The notes under the pieces are model-generated. The model did no database searches. It saw only the letters and a program-made list of their open reading frames with translations, and was not told the DNA's origin. Of a stretch of 64,000 nucleotides of DNA, positions 1 to 11,350 are shown in pieces. The stretch covers positions 26,650,501 through 26,714,500 of the forward strand of contig NC_016132.3 of assembly GCF_000005505.3 (NCBI RefSeq), read 5' to 3'. Source of the stretch: Brachypodium distachyon (Eukaryota > Streptophyta > Magnoliopsida > Poales > Poaceae). The position numbers and the translations under genes are program-made. How positions within the stretch are numbered: the stretch's first letter is position 1; every line of letters begins with the position of its first letter.

Positions 1-3
1 AAG

Positions 4-58
4 CTTTACTATCACTAACTGCTCTATGATTCTCAAAAAACTAACTGCTCTATGATGA
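4..58. repeat. Short direct repeat in beta-glucosidase intron 1
   Basis: A 16-base word, CTAACTGCTCTATGAT, occurs twice within about 55 bases (first near 16-31, again near 41-56), separated by a short A-rich linker. It lies in the beginning of the presumed first intron. It looks like a small local duplication with no evident function. Confidence 0.6.
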
Positions 59-79
59 TGAGTTGAACAGGCGGAGTAC

Positions 80-247
80 CTGGTAGGCCGACGTGCCGGC
101 GCCGAAGACGAAGTCGCTGGGGAAATCCGCCCTGGTGAAGTCGAGAGCTCGGGCCGCCGTCCCGCCTTGCCATAGCGCGACAAGCAGTAGCAAGGAGACG
201 AGGAGGGGAGACTTGCGCCTGCAGTAGGCGCACGGTATGGCCCTCAT
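80..247 (-). CDS. Family 1 beta-glucosidase, exon 1 only (partial)
   Basis: Glycoside hydrolase family 1 enzymes remove glucose from defence glucosides, hormone conjugates or cell-wall oligomers, usually in the apoplast, vacuole or plastid. The ATG is at 245-247. The exon encodes about 56 residues: a basic start, a hydrophobic signal-peptide core (LLVSLLLLVALW) and then FTRADFPSDFVFGAGTSAYQ, which is the family 1 N-terminal signature. The exon ends after SAYQ at a GT donor (79-78), the position where plant family 1 genes commonly have their first intron. The next residues expected (VEGA) must lie in exon 2, beyond the left edge. The catalytic glutamates are outside the window, so activity and subfamily cannot be judged. 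The exon boundary and signature make the family call firm. Confidence 0.85.
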
Positions 248-326
248 CGTTTCTCTGCCCCCGTCTCTGAAGTCTGAACTCCTGTGGGCTTCTCTGGTTC
301 TTACGTTGTTGGCTTGGCCGGACGTC

Positions 327-336
327 TTATTTATCA
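327..336 (-). promoter_or_regulatory. Putative TATA box of the beta-glucosidase gene
   Basis: On the minus strand an AT-rich ATAAATAAG block lies about 80 bases upstream of the beta-glucosidase ATG. This would put the transcription start near 295-300. Position and composition fit a plant TATA box, but there is no independent support. Confidence 0.4.
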
Positions 337-495
337 GCTTAATTAGCTTCTAGTTTGCGACGGACGACGTCTGATAGACTGATAGAAACATTCTACAGCT
401 TTTGGTAACCATTGAGGGGATATGAATATGATATTGTAGGGCCGGACGACCGGCTGTATACTCAAGGGCTTGTTGATTCAATGGGATTTATGATA

Positions 496-615
496 CTACC
501 ACGGTACAATAATTCTTGTCTTAAATTTGCCTCAAAATATATGTATCTATTTCTAAAATCGTCTAAATACATGTAATATTTCGACAAGAATTATGGGACA
601 GAGTGACCGAGGGAG
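496..615. mobile_element. Stowaway MITE (120 bp, degenerate left end)
   Basis: The right end reads as CTCCCTCGGTCACTCTGTCC in reverse complement and the left end is a diverged form of the same terminus. TA dinucleotides flank both ends (494-495 and 616-617). The interior carries the arms ATAATTCTTGTC and GACAAGAATTAT. These are the hallmarks of a Tc1/mariner-derived Stowaway MITE. It lies about 250 bases upstream of the beta-glucosidase start. Confidence 0.8.
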
Positions 616-617
616 TA

Positions 618-1150
618 AGATACATGTGGACTTTTCGCAACAGAAAACAGGGTGCTACAGTGCTACTCTTTTTTTTTCATTTTTGGAAAAAAAAGGGGAA
701 GTGTTACCTGCATATATAGTTGTATCTGTCGCCGAAAACACATCTATTGAAGGCGGGCTTGGCTCAAGCTTTGTTATCCGTCGTAAGTTTGTAACAAAGA
801 GAAGAACATACTGTACATGGGTCGAGGCCAAAGGTTTCTGATCGGTTCGACCGAGCCACCTGCCCGGACGTTCGCCCGATGTCGCGCGGCATGCAGCCCT
901 TCGTTCATCCGACGGCCGGCAGCAGGTCGCCAAGGGAAATCTCCCGTCCACCGTGTGCGTGCACTCATTAGTAATCCCCGATTAGTTTAAGAAAGCAAAT
1001 GGTGATGCTAGAAAAATGAATGATGACATCATTGCTTCTCTACTTTCCCCAAGTGCCATTGTTTTGTCCTCCCGTGCGCAGACTGCAAAACCCACGAGGC
1101 TAGAAGGATTACCACAGAACAGTGAGCTAATCCACAAGAAACAGTTTCAC
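618..1150. other. Intergenic, no gene recognised
   Basis: No coding pattern or repeat family was recognised here. The short open frames present on both strands lack similarity to any family I know and have no plausible splice context. Confidence 0.5.
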
Positions 1151-1154
1151 AATA

Positions 1155-2475
1155 TTCTTTTTTTTTAGGTTAAAGGCTGTACGCAAAAATACCTACAGTC
1201 ATATATTAAAATAAAAGTAACTGTACAATTGGAAAAAGAAACAAACTAAAGAGAACTATTTGAAGCTAGCCAGCCAAGTGGCCATGTTGGAATATTTCTT
1301 TCTCTTAGCTCTATGAAAGATCAGATTCATTTCTTATTTGAAAAGTTGCTTGCATCCGTAGAGGCTCGGGGGACGCTGGTTGAAGATGAAATCATTACGG
1401 ACTTTCCAAATGCTCCATGCACCCAAGATGATAATCTCCATGAAGAAAGGTACCTTGAGCTTGCATTTGAGTGATTCCAAATTTAAATGGACATTGGCTA
1501 CTGGAGTGAAGTTGCCACATAGGTATGACCAGCAAGCTTTAGCAAATGGGCAGTGAAAGAACATGTGATCTCTTGTTTCTAACTGTGGCAAACCACATAA
1601 AACACATTCATATGATGGGAGCTGAAAAGACCTCTTCTAAAGCATAGCTCTGGTATTGAGACGTTTGATAAGAAGCATTCAGAAGAAAAATTTGTGTTTC
1701 AATTGGTAGCAGGATTCCCAGAGCCATCCAAAGTCAGGGGGCAAATCCAGATGATTAATTTGAGCCCTATATGCCTCGGCAGGGATGAAGGAGTCTTTCT
1801 TCCAAATGTATGTCCATGTGTCATGGTCGTCAGCTTGAGCAAAATTTTCCAGCATACCAAGGAGCTGAGTAAATTGGTCATAGGCAGTAAGAGACAGGGG
1901 GAGATAGAAGAGTGTCTCCTTATGCTCATTCTGTATGAAGTCTTGGACACAGTCATGCTTGTTCTTGGCAAAGGAGTGGAGGTGTGGCCATCTAGTGTCC
2001 AGGATGTCCCCTTGCCAATGATCAGAATAAAAAAAGGTGGTTGCCCCATTGTTAATCTTGGCCACAGCAAGTTGTTTAAAAGTATCAATTACTTTAAGAA
2101 TGTCCTGCCACCAGAAAGAAGCTGTGGTTTGTTTGTAGGGAGGAAGACCAATGTGGTAGTGTTTTTTCCAGACAAATTGTACCCATGGAATGTCCAACCT
2201 GTTATAGAATTTGTGCAGATTCTTCATTAGGAGAGCTTTATTTTGGAGGCTAACGTTGATGACACCCAGACAACCTTCTTCTTTTGGTTTGCAAACCATC
2301 TCCCAGGCAGCAAGAGGTGGATTCTTTTTGGTGAGATCTTGATCTCTCCACAAGCAATGTCTTCTGAATTTGTCAATCTGTTCAATGACCCCTTTTGGAA
2401 GGAGGAAGGTGTTCATGTAGAAAGACGGCAATCCTGAGAGAACAGAGTTAACCAGCTGCAGTTTTCCTCCATATG
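1155..2475 (-). mobile_element. LINE ORF2 3' fragment (RT C-terminus and zf-RVT), minus strand
   Basis: On the minus strand, 2431-1679 encodes the region downstream of a LINE reverse transcriptase catalytic core. Blocks such as FRRHCLWRD, PLAAWEMVCKPKEEGCLGV and GATTFFYSDHW are typical of plant L1-type ORF2. After a stop near 1625 the frame resumes as CVLCGLPQLETRDHMFFHC, the C-x2-C...H-x4-C zinc-binding motif (zf-RVT), followed by AWSIWKVRNDFIF. The tail ends in an A-rich run (T-run near 1158-1166 on the plus strand). No catalytic YADD motif is present, so this is a 5'-truncated dead copy. It is closely related to the fragment at 14215-14840. Confidence 0.85.
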
Positions 2476-2491
2476 TGGTGACAATATTCTA

Positions 2492-2598
2492 TTTCCTCCG
2501 TTCCATAATTCTTGTCTCAAATTTGTCCAAAATGAATGTATGTATTCCTAAAAAGCGTCTAAATACATATTTCGACAAGAATTATGAAACAGTGGGAA
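2492..2598. mobile_element. Stowaway MITE (107 bp)
   Basis: Imperfect TTTCCTCCGTTCC terminus on the left with its complement on the right. TA flanks lie at 2490-2491 and 2599-2600, and the ATAATTCTTGTC arms face each other. It abuts the upstream end of the LINE fragment. Its interior resembles the element at 496-615. Confidence 0.8.
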
Positions 2599-2673
2599 TA
2601 CTATCTTAAACTAGCTAATGCAACTGGGGAGGCTTCTGGGTGGATCGAAGGTAATAAAAACAAAGTTTCAAAA

Positions 2674-2712
2674 TACACACACACACACCCACACCCACCC
2701 ACACACACACAT
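2674..2712. repeat. CA-rich microsatellite
   Basis: An imperfect (CA)n / (CCCA)n simple repeat of about 40 bases. Confidence 0.9.
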
Positions 2713-2845
2713 ATGCAACCGTGTGTTGCAATTCATCGAGGGGAAAGTGTATATTTTGGTTCTTCGACTGTTGCCCATGTTATGTTTATATTTGGTCCCT
2801 CGGATCTAAAATCACAAAAATCTAGCCCTCATTCCTAAAACCACG

Positions 2846-3898
2846 TACTCCTTCATTTCACAAATAAGTGTACTTTTAAATTTTGTCCTAGGTTACACTG
2901 TTGGAGGAAAACTAATAAACAGGTGCGACATCTGTCATCTGAGGGGACGAGGCATCGCTCACAAATAGCCAATGAGAGCAAATTCTTATGATGAAGGTTT
3001 TTTCGAGTGTTGAGTGCATCCCGGGAGAGCAATCAAGCGGAGACCTTGGTCTTATTGGAACATCCGAGGACCAGATCCAATCAGCATTGCCATGATGGCC
3101 AGGTATGCCCCTTTCACCGAGAGATGTATGCCACCCTTGAGTGACCGAACATCTGGAGCATGGTTTACTAGGTTTGGAGTAGAGGGACCTAGAATTTGAC
3201 AACATTTGAGGGGCCAGGACCATATTTATCATGTTTCTTAATATGTGTATGCACCCAGGAGGTCTTACTTTTTGTGCCAACATCTTGAATGTTGCTTTTT
3301 ATTTAACTTAAACCCTAAACTGTAAAAATGATGATGTGCAAATTTAAGTGTAGAAATCACAATTGCACACTTATACACGAAGAGTCGCACATAATTTTTG
3401 TTTGCAACGTTCTGCACTTCACAACAATTTGGATGATTTAGAAATAATAATTTCTCAAACGACCGAGAATTAGCAAATCGGTTTGACCAAGTTAAAGTAT
3501 TGCATTCGTGCTCTTTGTTTAATCATAGGAGCTTGATTAACTTAAACTCATGCACTCACCCTTTTAATATCAGTTTTAACCAATTTATAGTAATGCGCCC
3601 ATGCTATGTGTGGCTACGTCTCACCCAATTAATAAGCATGCATCAACTCACTGTTTGCGTGTTAATAGCATTGTCAAAGGATCTCCAGAGCAACATATAT
3701 CCATGCCCAACCTTCAAATAATTAGCGGGTACCCACCCACAAGAATGATGCGATTCGCCATTAATTGCTACTCACGTTGCATGTAGACCTACCATTTGCT
3801 GACCAGTTGCCAGTAACTAAAGATGGTAGAAAAGTCTGAACCGTAATCAGATACAGTAGTAAGACCGAGCTTGCTGAAAAAGCTCACACAGAGAACTA
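2846..3898. other. Intergenic; half Stowaway terminus at about 2847-2885
   Basis: A single Stowaway-like terminus (TACTCCTTCATTTCACAAAT) is visible near 2847-2866 without a recognisable partner. The remaining kilobase has no gene or repeat I can name. Confidence 0.4.
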
Positions 3899-3901
3899 GT
3901 A

Positions 3902-4024
3902 CTTCTTATGTTCAATAAAAGATGTGTCAAATTTGACTAAATTTGAATGCATCTATACACCAAGTTATGTCTACATACATCCAAATTTTGACAAACTTGA
4001 AACATCTTTTATTTGATAGGAGAG
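3902..4024. mobile_element. Stowaway-like MITE (123 bp, diverged ends)
   Basis: Inverted arms pair AAAAGATGTGTCAAATTTGA on the left with TCAAATTTTG/AAACATCTTTTAT on the right. TA dinucleotides are at 3900-3901 and 4025-4026. The interior matches the element at 29571-29694, which keeps canonical CTCCCTCCGT ends. Confidence 0.7.
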
Positions 4025-4025
4025 T

Positions 4026-4810
4026 ACTGTTGTTCTGGTCGCATGTGCGGATGTAGAGTTTGCGAGTATTCGAAGAAAAATGGCCTAACGGGCACCTTTC
4101 GTGCAGCAAAATCTAGCGTTTGCGGTGGCGGATCGATGTTGAAAATCCGTAGAGTTGGACTGGAGGAGCGTGGAAGCCTCGAACGAAAACCCCAACTGGA
4201 CTGGAAACCTTGAATGCGATGGAGATCGTGTCATGCCGCTCTCACGCAAAGTGACAAAGCTGCCACGCCATTGCTGCTGTCACGGGAAAGAAGATAAAAA
4301 GTGACACGTGATCAATCTCGGCCGGAGGAACGCCATCTGAAAGATGTGGACGTCGACCAGCTCGACGATTCCGAGACGGCAGCTATAGCTAGCAGCAGAT
4401 TTTTGACAAGCGTGGCCGGCAGATAGGCCGGACATTACATGTGCACGCGACATCACTTCCTAACGGCGACTTGGATCAATTACTGAAAACTCAAGGAAGG
4501 GAACCGAGCGGCGTAACGTAGAAGATCCGAGCACGTGCGCTCCGAGGTTCTAGAGGATCATGTTTGGTAGTACGTACTACTCTAGGAGCTAAGCTAGTAC
4601 TAGTAGAACGTCGTACACACAGTGATTCCGGAGACAAAAATACGACGTACGAGTGAGACAAAGGCAGAGAACAGCATTAAGTTTTGGGAACAAGGAGATT
4701 AATTGGAACCGTCGCTTTGACCCTTTCTTCCGCGCCGCCGCCTCCAGGCTCCAGCACAGCGACTGGCACCAACATATGGAGAGCACACGAGTGCGGAATG
4801 AGAATCTAAA
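4026..4810. other. Intergenic, no gene recognised
   Basis: No supported coding region or repeat family was seen before the 5' edge of the LINE. Confidence 0.4.
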
Positions 4811-5340
4811 TTTCCTCTAGTCTCGGTGCATGCTCTGCAACATTCGCTATTGAATCACTGCCCGTTTTTATTGGATTCTGATGAAGCGGTCCATGTGGGT
4901 AACCAAGCCTGTTTTAGTTTCGAGCTTTCCTGGTTGACTAAGGAGGGTTTCTTCGAGCTTGTCGCGTTTGAACAGCGCAGGTTACTCCAGGAGCGAATGC
5001 GATGGAGAGATTGCAAAATCGTATCCGTCACCTTAGCCAATTTTTGCGCGGGTGGGCGAAGAACCTCAGCGGGGTTTTCAAGGTAGAGCGGGACCGTTTG
5101 CTTCGTTTGGTCGAGGAGTTGGACGTCCTTGTCGAGAACGGTCCCTGTCTAGTGGAGAGTGGGAGGCCAAGCGTCTGGCTGACGATCAATTGGCCTCTCC
5201 GAGCCGAGTTATGTCTCATTGGACGACACTGCGGTCCATGATTTTCCTCGAGTCAGTGCGGAGGAGAATGCTATTCGTACTACACCTTTCTCATGATTTT
5301 CCTCGAGCCGTGTTCCAGATGGAGCATAATAAAGCGCCAG

Positions 5341-5438
5341 GGCCGGACGGGTTCCCTACAGAGTTTTTCCAGCGATTCTGGGAGGTCACGGCCGGACGGG
5401 TTCCCTACAAAGTTTTTCCAGCGATTCTGGGAGGTTAT
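5341..5438 (+). repeat. 49-bp tandem duplication in the LINE RT
   Basis: Two adjacent near-identical 49-base copies begin with GGCCGGACGGGTTCCCTACA (5341-5389 and 5390-5438). Since 49 is not a multiple of three, the duplication itself shifts the reverse transcriptase reading frame. Confidence 0.85.
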
Positions 5439-7046
5439 CAAAGAGGATATGATGGCCCTATTTGCCGACTTCCATGCGGGCATCCTCCCAATTTTTAATA
5501 TTAACTTTGGAATCATTACTCTCCTTCCGAAGAAGGAGGACGCGTCCCAAATTCAGCAATATCGACCAATATGTCTCCTTAATGTGTGTGTTAAGATATT
5601 CACGAAGGTGTGTACCAACCATACTAATGCGGTCGCTAGCTCGATTATTAAGCCCTCCCAATCTGCCTTCATGTCAGATCACCACATCTTGGAGGGTGTG
5701 GTTGTTATACATGAGACGGTCCAGGAGTTGTACTCTAAGAAGTTGGATGGAGTAATTTTTTAAACTGATTTTGAGAAAGCTTGGGACAAAGTTAATTGGT
5801 CATTCCTTCAGCAAGTGCTTTGGATGAAAGGTTTTGATGATAGGTGGTGTGGTTGGATTGATGATGTTGTGAAGGGTGGCAGTGTTGGTGTTAAGGTTAA
5901 CGACGACATTGGGCATTTCTTCCAAACAAAGAAAGGGTTGCGCCAGGGGGATCCCTTATCCCCGGTTCTGTTTAACATTGTTGCTGACATGTTGGCAGGC
6001 CTCATTGAGCGCGCTAAGGAGAGTGGTCGGTTAACTGGCATTGTTCCCCAGCTAGTGGATGGTGGGGTTTCTATTCTTCAGTATGCCGACGATATTGTCC
6101 ATTTTTTAAATCATGACATGGAAGAGGCCAAATATCTGAAGTTGCTCCTGTGTGTCTTCGAGCAACTGTCTGGCTTGAAGATCAACTTCCACAAGAGCGA
6201 AATTTTCTGTTTTGGGCAAGCTAAAAAATTTGAGGCTCAATATATGCAACTGTTTGGGTGTGGGGTTGGGTCTTTCCCATTTCGATATCTTGGGATCCCG
6301 ATTCACTACCGTAAGTTGTTAAATAAAGAGTGGAAATGTGTCGAGGATCGTTTTGAGAAAAAGCTTAGTAGCTAGAGAGGAAAGCTCCTCTCTAGTGGTG
6401 GCCGACTGACCTTGATTAATTCTGTTCTCACTAGTCTACCCATATTTTTTATGTCCTTTTTTGAGGTACCAAAGGGAGTTGCGAAGCGATTAGATTTTTA
6501 CCGCTCGCTTCTTTTGGCAATGCGATGAACATAAACGTAAGTATAGACTGTCTAAGTGGGATGTCATTTGTCGGCCCCGGGACCAAGGTGGACTTGGGGT
6601 CGAGACCTTGAGGTTAAAAACATCTACCTGTTGAGCAAATGGTTGTTTAAAATTTTGAATGGAGAAGGGTTGTGGTTGGAGTTGCTTCGTAATAAGTACC
6701 TCTATGCTAAAACTCTTTCTCAGGTTACAATGAGGGCATCGGACTCCCCATTTTGGAAAGGCCTGTTGCGTGTGCGAGAGTATTTTTTTTCCTCATGTGT
6801 CGTTCTCTGTCAATTGTGATTTGAAAGTAAACTTTTGGGAAGATAGGTGGTTGGGGTGTGTGGCCCTTAAAGATCAATTTCCTTCCCTCTATCGTATTGC
6901 GACCAACCGACAGGCCTCTGTTGCTGAGGTGTTGAATGTGACACCTCCGAACATTGCTTTTAAGAGGGTCATTGTAGGTACGAGGTTGACGGCTTGGGAG
7001 GAGTTATGTGATAAACTGGTTTCAGTCCAGCTTGTAAACCGACCAG

Positions 7047-8496
7047 CACTAGTACAGAAGAGGCTATCAGTGTAGAAGGGAGAGGGAGCTGGGCTCAGGC
7101 TGGTAGATCGCAAGGAGAGGGAGGGTAGAAGGGAGAGAGAAGGCCGGGGGCAGCTGAGGAGGAGGGGAGCTCGGGCTGGTATTTGGCGAGGAAAGGGAAC
7201 AGAGGAGGGAGATAGATGGCCAGGTTGGCGGCTGAGGAAGAGAAAGAGAAGTTAGGGTTTGGATATTTGGGGTGCCTTGGTGCGTTTTACATACGCAGCC
7301 TGGGCTGGGCCTCACCCATTAGTGGCGGGTCTCGCAATAAACCCGACACTAATGGGTTCTAAAAAAATTGTTTTCTTCATTTTTAGCATGATATACAACT
7401 ATATTATATATCTAAATAGTCTAAAGTTCTATAATAATGGTCTACTTTGTACGAAAATCAGACAGGTGTAATTTTGAACCATAACAATGGTATTTGCATC
7501 ACAAAATACTCCATTTTCGTATTTACAAAATAGAAAAAAAAAATTAATTTAATTAAAAAGTTGTAATAATCTTTGGCAATATTGTTTGGGATGGCAAAAT
7601 GCACCTCCATGCAAAAAATGGATACATTATCATGAACTATGGAATAGAAATGTCACATTCATACTTGGTTGTCCATTTTGTGAAGGAATTTTTTTGGACA
7701 GTTTTAAAAATTCAAGCTTATCATTTTTTCTGGCAACTAGTACCCACAAAAAGACTCCATGCCAAAGAATTGACTTTTTTTTTACATCTTTTTCGTATTA
7801 TTTGACTTTTCTCAAGATGGGGTGGAAATTGTCTGCACATTTTTACATAGCAAGGTGTTGAATATTTCAACATCCTATATGAATTATCACACACTTGTAG
7901 TTCAAATTTGAATTACTTTTGGGAAATAGCTATAAAAACCATTTAAAGGAAAAAAGAGTAGTTATAAAGCTAGAAAGCTCAAAACCTTTGGACACTAGCA
8001 ATTAAATATGGTCTACTTCGTGTGAAAATTGGATATGTTCCATTTCCAACCATAAAAATTGTACTTGCTTCTCAAAATACACCAATTTTTGCATTTAGAA
8101 AATGTAAAATTATTTATTGATAACATAAGGTTGTAATATTATTTGGCAATATTGTTTGTAATGGGTAGATCTAATTTTTTTCTAATTTTTTATGAATCAG
8201 TTATGAATTTTCCAAATTTAAGCGATTTTCGGGGGAGTCATCAGTGGCAGGTTTTATCTTGGACCCGCCACTGATAGGAGGGGCATCGGTGGTGGGTTTT
8301 CAATGTAAAAACCGCCGCTGATGGCGTGGCCACTGATAGGAGGTCATGAGTGGGCGGGTTTTAGAAAAACCGTCACTGATGGTTGATTTTTACGTTTTTC
8401 GGGTTCCACGAGGAAGCCATGAGTGGCAGGTTTATTTGGCCCGCCACTAATGGGGGGTTATCAGTGGCATCGCATATAGCATGTTTTGTAGTAGTG
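7047..8496. mobile_element. Non-autonomous CACTA (En/Spm) transposon, 1450 bp
   Basis: The left terminus is CACTAGTACAGAAGAGGCTA. The right terminus in reverse complement is CACTACTACAAAACATGCTA. A 3-bp target duplication CAG flanks the element (7044-7046 and 8497-8499). Sub-terminal inverted motifs of the type ATCAGTGGCGGGT and ACCCGCCACTGAT occur at both ends (about 7311-7355 and 8235-8465), as is usual for grass CACTA elements. No transposase is encoded, so it depended on an autonomous partner. The LINE reading resumes directly after it, which gives the order of insertion. Confidence 0.88.
7435..8165. repeat. Diverged internal direct repeat inside the CACTA element
   Basis: Two copies of about 155 bases (around 7435-7590 and 8008-8165) share words such as ATGGTCTACTT, CAAAATAC and TTTGGCAATATTGTTTG. 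They are spaced by about 573-575 bases. They are diverged, so the duplication is old relative to the element. Confidence 0.6.
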
Positions 8497-9221
8497 CAGA
8501 TTCATTCTCTTGGGTGTTGTCTACATCCGAGCTTTTTTCCGTGAAATCCCTTTATCAGGTCCTTGATTCCCCTGAAAATAAAGATTTTTGCATGGCTCCT
8601 TTGTCGTGGTGTTGTGCTTACTAAAGATAACTTGGCCAAAAGAAACTGGCATGGTTGCGAAAAATGTGTTTTTTGTGATCAAGACGAGACAATACACCAC
8701 TTGTTTTTGAGTGTCTGATGGCGCATTTAGTTTGGGGAACTGTCTTTGTGACTTTTAATCTCCCAACCCCCTCTTGTATCGCGAACATGTTTTGACGCTG
8801 GCTTAATGGGATGAGAAAATCTCTTAAATCGCTCATACTTGTTGGTTCTTGTGCGATTTTTTGGTCCATTTGGAATTGTCGTAATGATTTGGTGTTTAAC
8901 AAAAAGAAAGCTTTCAATTTCTTGCAGATTATTTTTCGAGCAACACACTGGCTCCGTACCTGGTCCCTACTGCTTCCGATGGTGGCAGGGAGACTATAGA
9001 ATTTGGGTGCAGCCGTATGGAGATGGTAACACAAGAGTTTTACAGCTAGTTTGGGTGGTGCGCCGGGCTAATTTCTTGGTCTCTTGTTTTATTTTTGAGA
9101 TGTAACTTTGGATGATGATATTGTACTGAACTTCAATAATATGATGGCTTTTTTTTAGAGAGATGGCTGTGTGCATTGATTGATGCAGAGCCCCGGGGTT
9201 TCCCTCATTTTCGAAAAAAAA

Positions 9222-9880
9222 AAGTGAAAGTGCACATTTTGTCCCTAGGAAAACAGGGTGGCCCATTCGATTTGAGCCCGAGAACCCATCTCTTTCTTTG
9301 GCTCAGTGCCTCATCTCGTTTGTCCCTCCATTCGCTTGTCTCCCTCGAGAACAAATCTCTCGAAGCCTTGCTCTCTCAGGGCTCTAGCAGCAAGGAAACC
9401 CCAGTCTGACGATTCACCGACGGCATTGAGCACCGGCTTTGTCTTCTTGTCCCTGGTTACCTATCAACTTGGCCTCTCCAATAGATTTCGTCCATCGCAC
9501 ACTTGTGACGAGGGGTGCTGGTATTTTCCATTGGTGTCGATGCATTCTGTTCTTGAATTGGCTGGCTTCACACTGTGAAATAGCTGTTGATCAGTACTTG
9601 CACTGAGTTACATCACTAAGTTGATAGAACTTGTATCCATTTTCCTGAACAACTTGATCCGCCAAAGCGCCAGCACTAAGTCTCTTCTAAAGGGTTCAAT
9701 ACTCGGCAAGTGGAGTTGGTTCTAGAGAAATAAGTACACACAAGGAATGGAAAAAAGATCAATGCACCAGTGTCTCAATGAAACATTCTTATAAGGAGCC
9801 GAAGATCGGCAGAAGAACAAGTCCTAACTAAGCAGTACAAACCAAAATATGACATGTCAATATACTACTCCTACTATATA
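9222..9880. other. Intergenic, no gene recognised
   Basis: Open frames here are short and resemble nothing known. No repeat family was recognised. Confidence 0.4.
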
Positions 9881-9884
9881 TAAA

Positions 9885-9970
9885 ATTTAAGTTGGACTGC
9901 AAAAGCTCTATTTGGGCTGTCTTCTCCCTCTCAATCCACACGGATCTAGAAACTCACACTTAGGCTCCAT
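9885..9970. repeat. Dispersed repeat, copy 1 (uninterrupted)
   Basis: This segment (TTAAGTTGGACTGCAAAAGC ... GATCTAGAAACTCACACTT) is repeated at 11309-11565. The second copy is split by a roughly 165-bp insertion. The identity of the parent repeat is unknown. Confidence 0.6.
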
Positions 9971-11112
9971 CTACCTTTGCTTTCGATCAGGCGTCAGTGC
10001 CCCTCACGGCCAGCCATATCGGGTGGGAAGGAGGACCCGTTTATATTTTCTTTTAAATTTAATTAAACACACCCGAATAAATCAAAAGGCTGTTAGAAAC
10101 AACCTGCGATTCTCCTGGAGCTTGAGAACCATCGGCCGTCCGCATCAACGAGATTTGGCAATTCCACATAGCCGTCGTAGCATACGTACCCTTCCACCGA
10201 TGGATGATGGATCCGACTCCGGGCGCCGCCGCCGGCCGTCACGACGACCGCCATCCACTCCAACCTGGACCTAGAGTCTGCGAGTTCCCTGATGCGCCGG
10301 GCCGCCGGCGCCGCCTGAGCACAAATCAGCATCCACCATCGACTGGTAATGGGGACGTGTACGACCATTCCATCGACATCCAAACAGCGGAATTCGGGAT
10401 ACCAATTCCCAATTCCCAATTCCTACCTCCAATATCTACGTCCAAACGGGGTGTTACAGAGAGTAGTACAGCTTCGTGGCATAACAGCGGCCACGCCTAT
10501 TTCCTCCACCAAGCTGCAGGCAAAGAATCCTCTAGCTCTTCACATCAGGCAAGTAATTTTGTTTTGTTAATTTCGGTGATACTGATACATGTGGTGATGG
10601 TAATCGTATCTAGCAGCAGAACATTGTTTTGTTAATTTCCTGATCGATGGTTTTTTTATTTTTGCCTACCAGGTTGTTAATTCTTCAGAACAAATCCATC
10701 TGTCAGGTAACAAGCGCACGCCACTGAAGATCTTCATCCTGCAGAGGCCGCCGCCGACGGCACACGACGCACAGTACGCGCTTGATGCATGGATGTTAGC
10801 AGATGGATTCTAGCAGACCCCGCGTCTGGTTCATTGAGGTTTGGAGATTTGATCAAATTTTCCAGTTGTACATCGACATGGGAGTGCATGTCAAACAAAG
10901 TGAACACAAACAACTGCATATACCTCTTAATCATGCAACTATATTGGCCATAGCGAGTGGATATTTGATTACTTTATTTGCCATAATTTTCACCAGCAAT
11001 AAGCATAGTACTAATTGGTTCAATCAATTGCTACACGATACTGAACCAATCATGTGGTAACTTCCACCGTTTGATTATTCTTATATATGTACTAAGAATC
11101 ATTGTTTAATTA
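9971..11112. other. Intergenic, no convincing gene
   Basis: Several open frames of up to 143 codons overlap on both strands in a GC-rich patch (10200-10350). None has a recognisable domain or consistent splice context, so I do not call a gene. Confidence 0.35.
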
Positions 11113-11235
11113 AGAGTAAAATACACCATTAGTCCATAAATCCGACAAAAATAAACACTTTAGTCCATTAACTCGAAAAACGCACACTTAAACCTCTAAA
11201 CTGGGACTACTGTGTCATTTTAGTCCAAAAATTGT
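11113..11235. repeat. Single arm of a GAGTAAAAT-type MITE
   Basis: It begins with GAGTAAAATACACCATTAGTCC-like sequence and repeats phrases of the type TTTAGTCC at intervals. The same terminus (GAGTAAAATTCACTC) starts the Mutator-type MITE at 56267. No opposing arm was found downstream, so only half an element appears to remain. Confidence 0.4.
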
Positions 11236-11350
11236 TCAGCAAGCTCGATATAACACGTCAATGTATTGTTCTCTCCGACAGTGTCGGAGATTTAATACAT
11301 AATTAAAAATTAAGTTGGACAACAAAAAGCTCACTTTAGACTGTCTTTTG

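Larger units (their letters stand above)
4811..9221 (+). mobile_element. 5'-truncated LINE (non-LTR) with degenerate ORF2, interrupted by CACTA element
   Basis: A plus-strand L1-type element. It opens with the end of the endonuclease domain (LLNHCPFLLDSDE, matching the conserved SDHCPLLLD block) near 4850. It passes through the reverse transcriptase: DFEKAWDKVNW after a stop at 5761, GLRQGDPLSP at about 5938, and ILQYADDIVHF with the catalytic YADD at about 6080. Several frameshifts and stops break the frame. The element resumes after the CACTA insertion at 8497 with SVKSLYQVLDSP, a decayed zf-RVT region and FWSIWNCRNDLVFNKKK (about 8857-8907). The 3' end is a typical grass LINE tail (GATGCAGAGCCCCGGGG then TTTCG and an A-run at 9211-9221). 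It is inactive. The 5' boundary is approximate, and no target-site duplication was resolved. Confidence 0.85.

Noticed and set aside
1694..2230. 178-codon plus-strand frame
   Set aside because: Antisense shadow of the minus-strand LINE ORF2 fragment.
10093..10635. Overlapping open frames in the 10.1-10.6 kb GC-rich patch
   Set aside because: Frames on both strands, no recognisable domain, no consistent start or splice structure.
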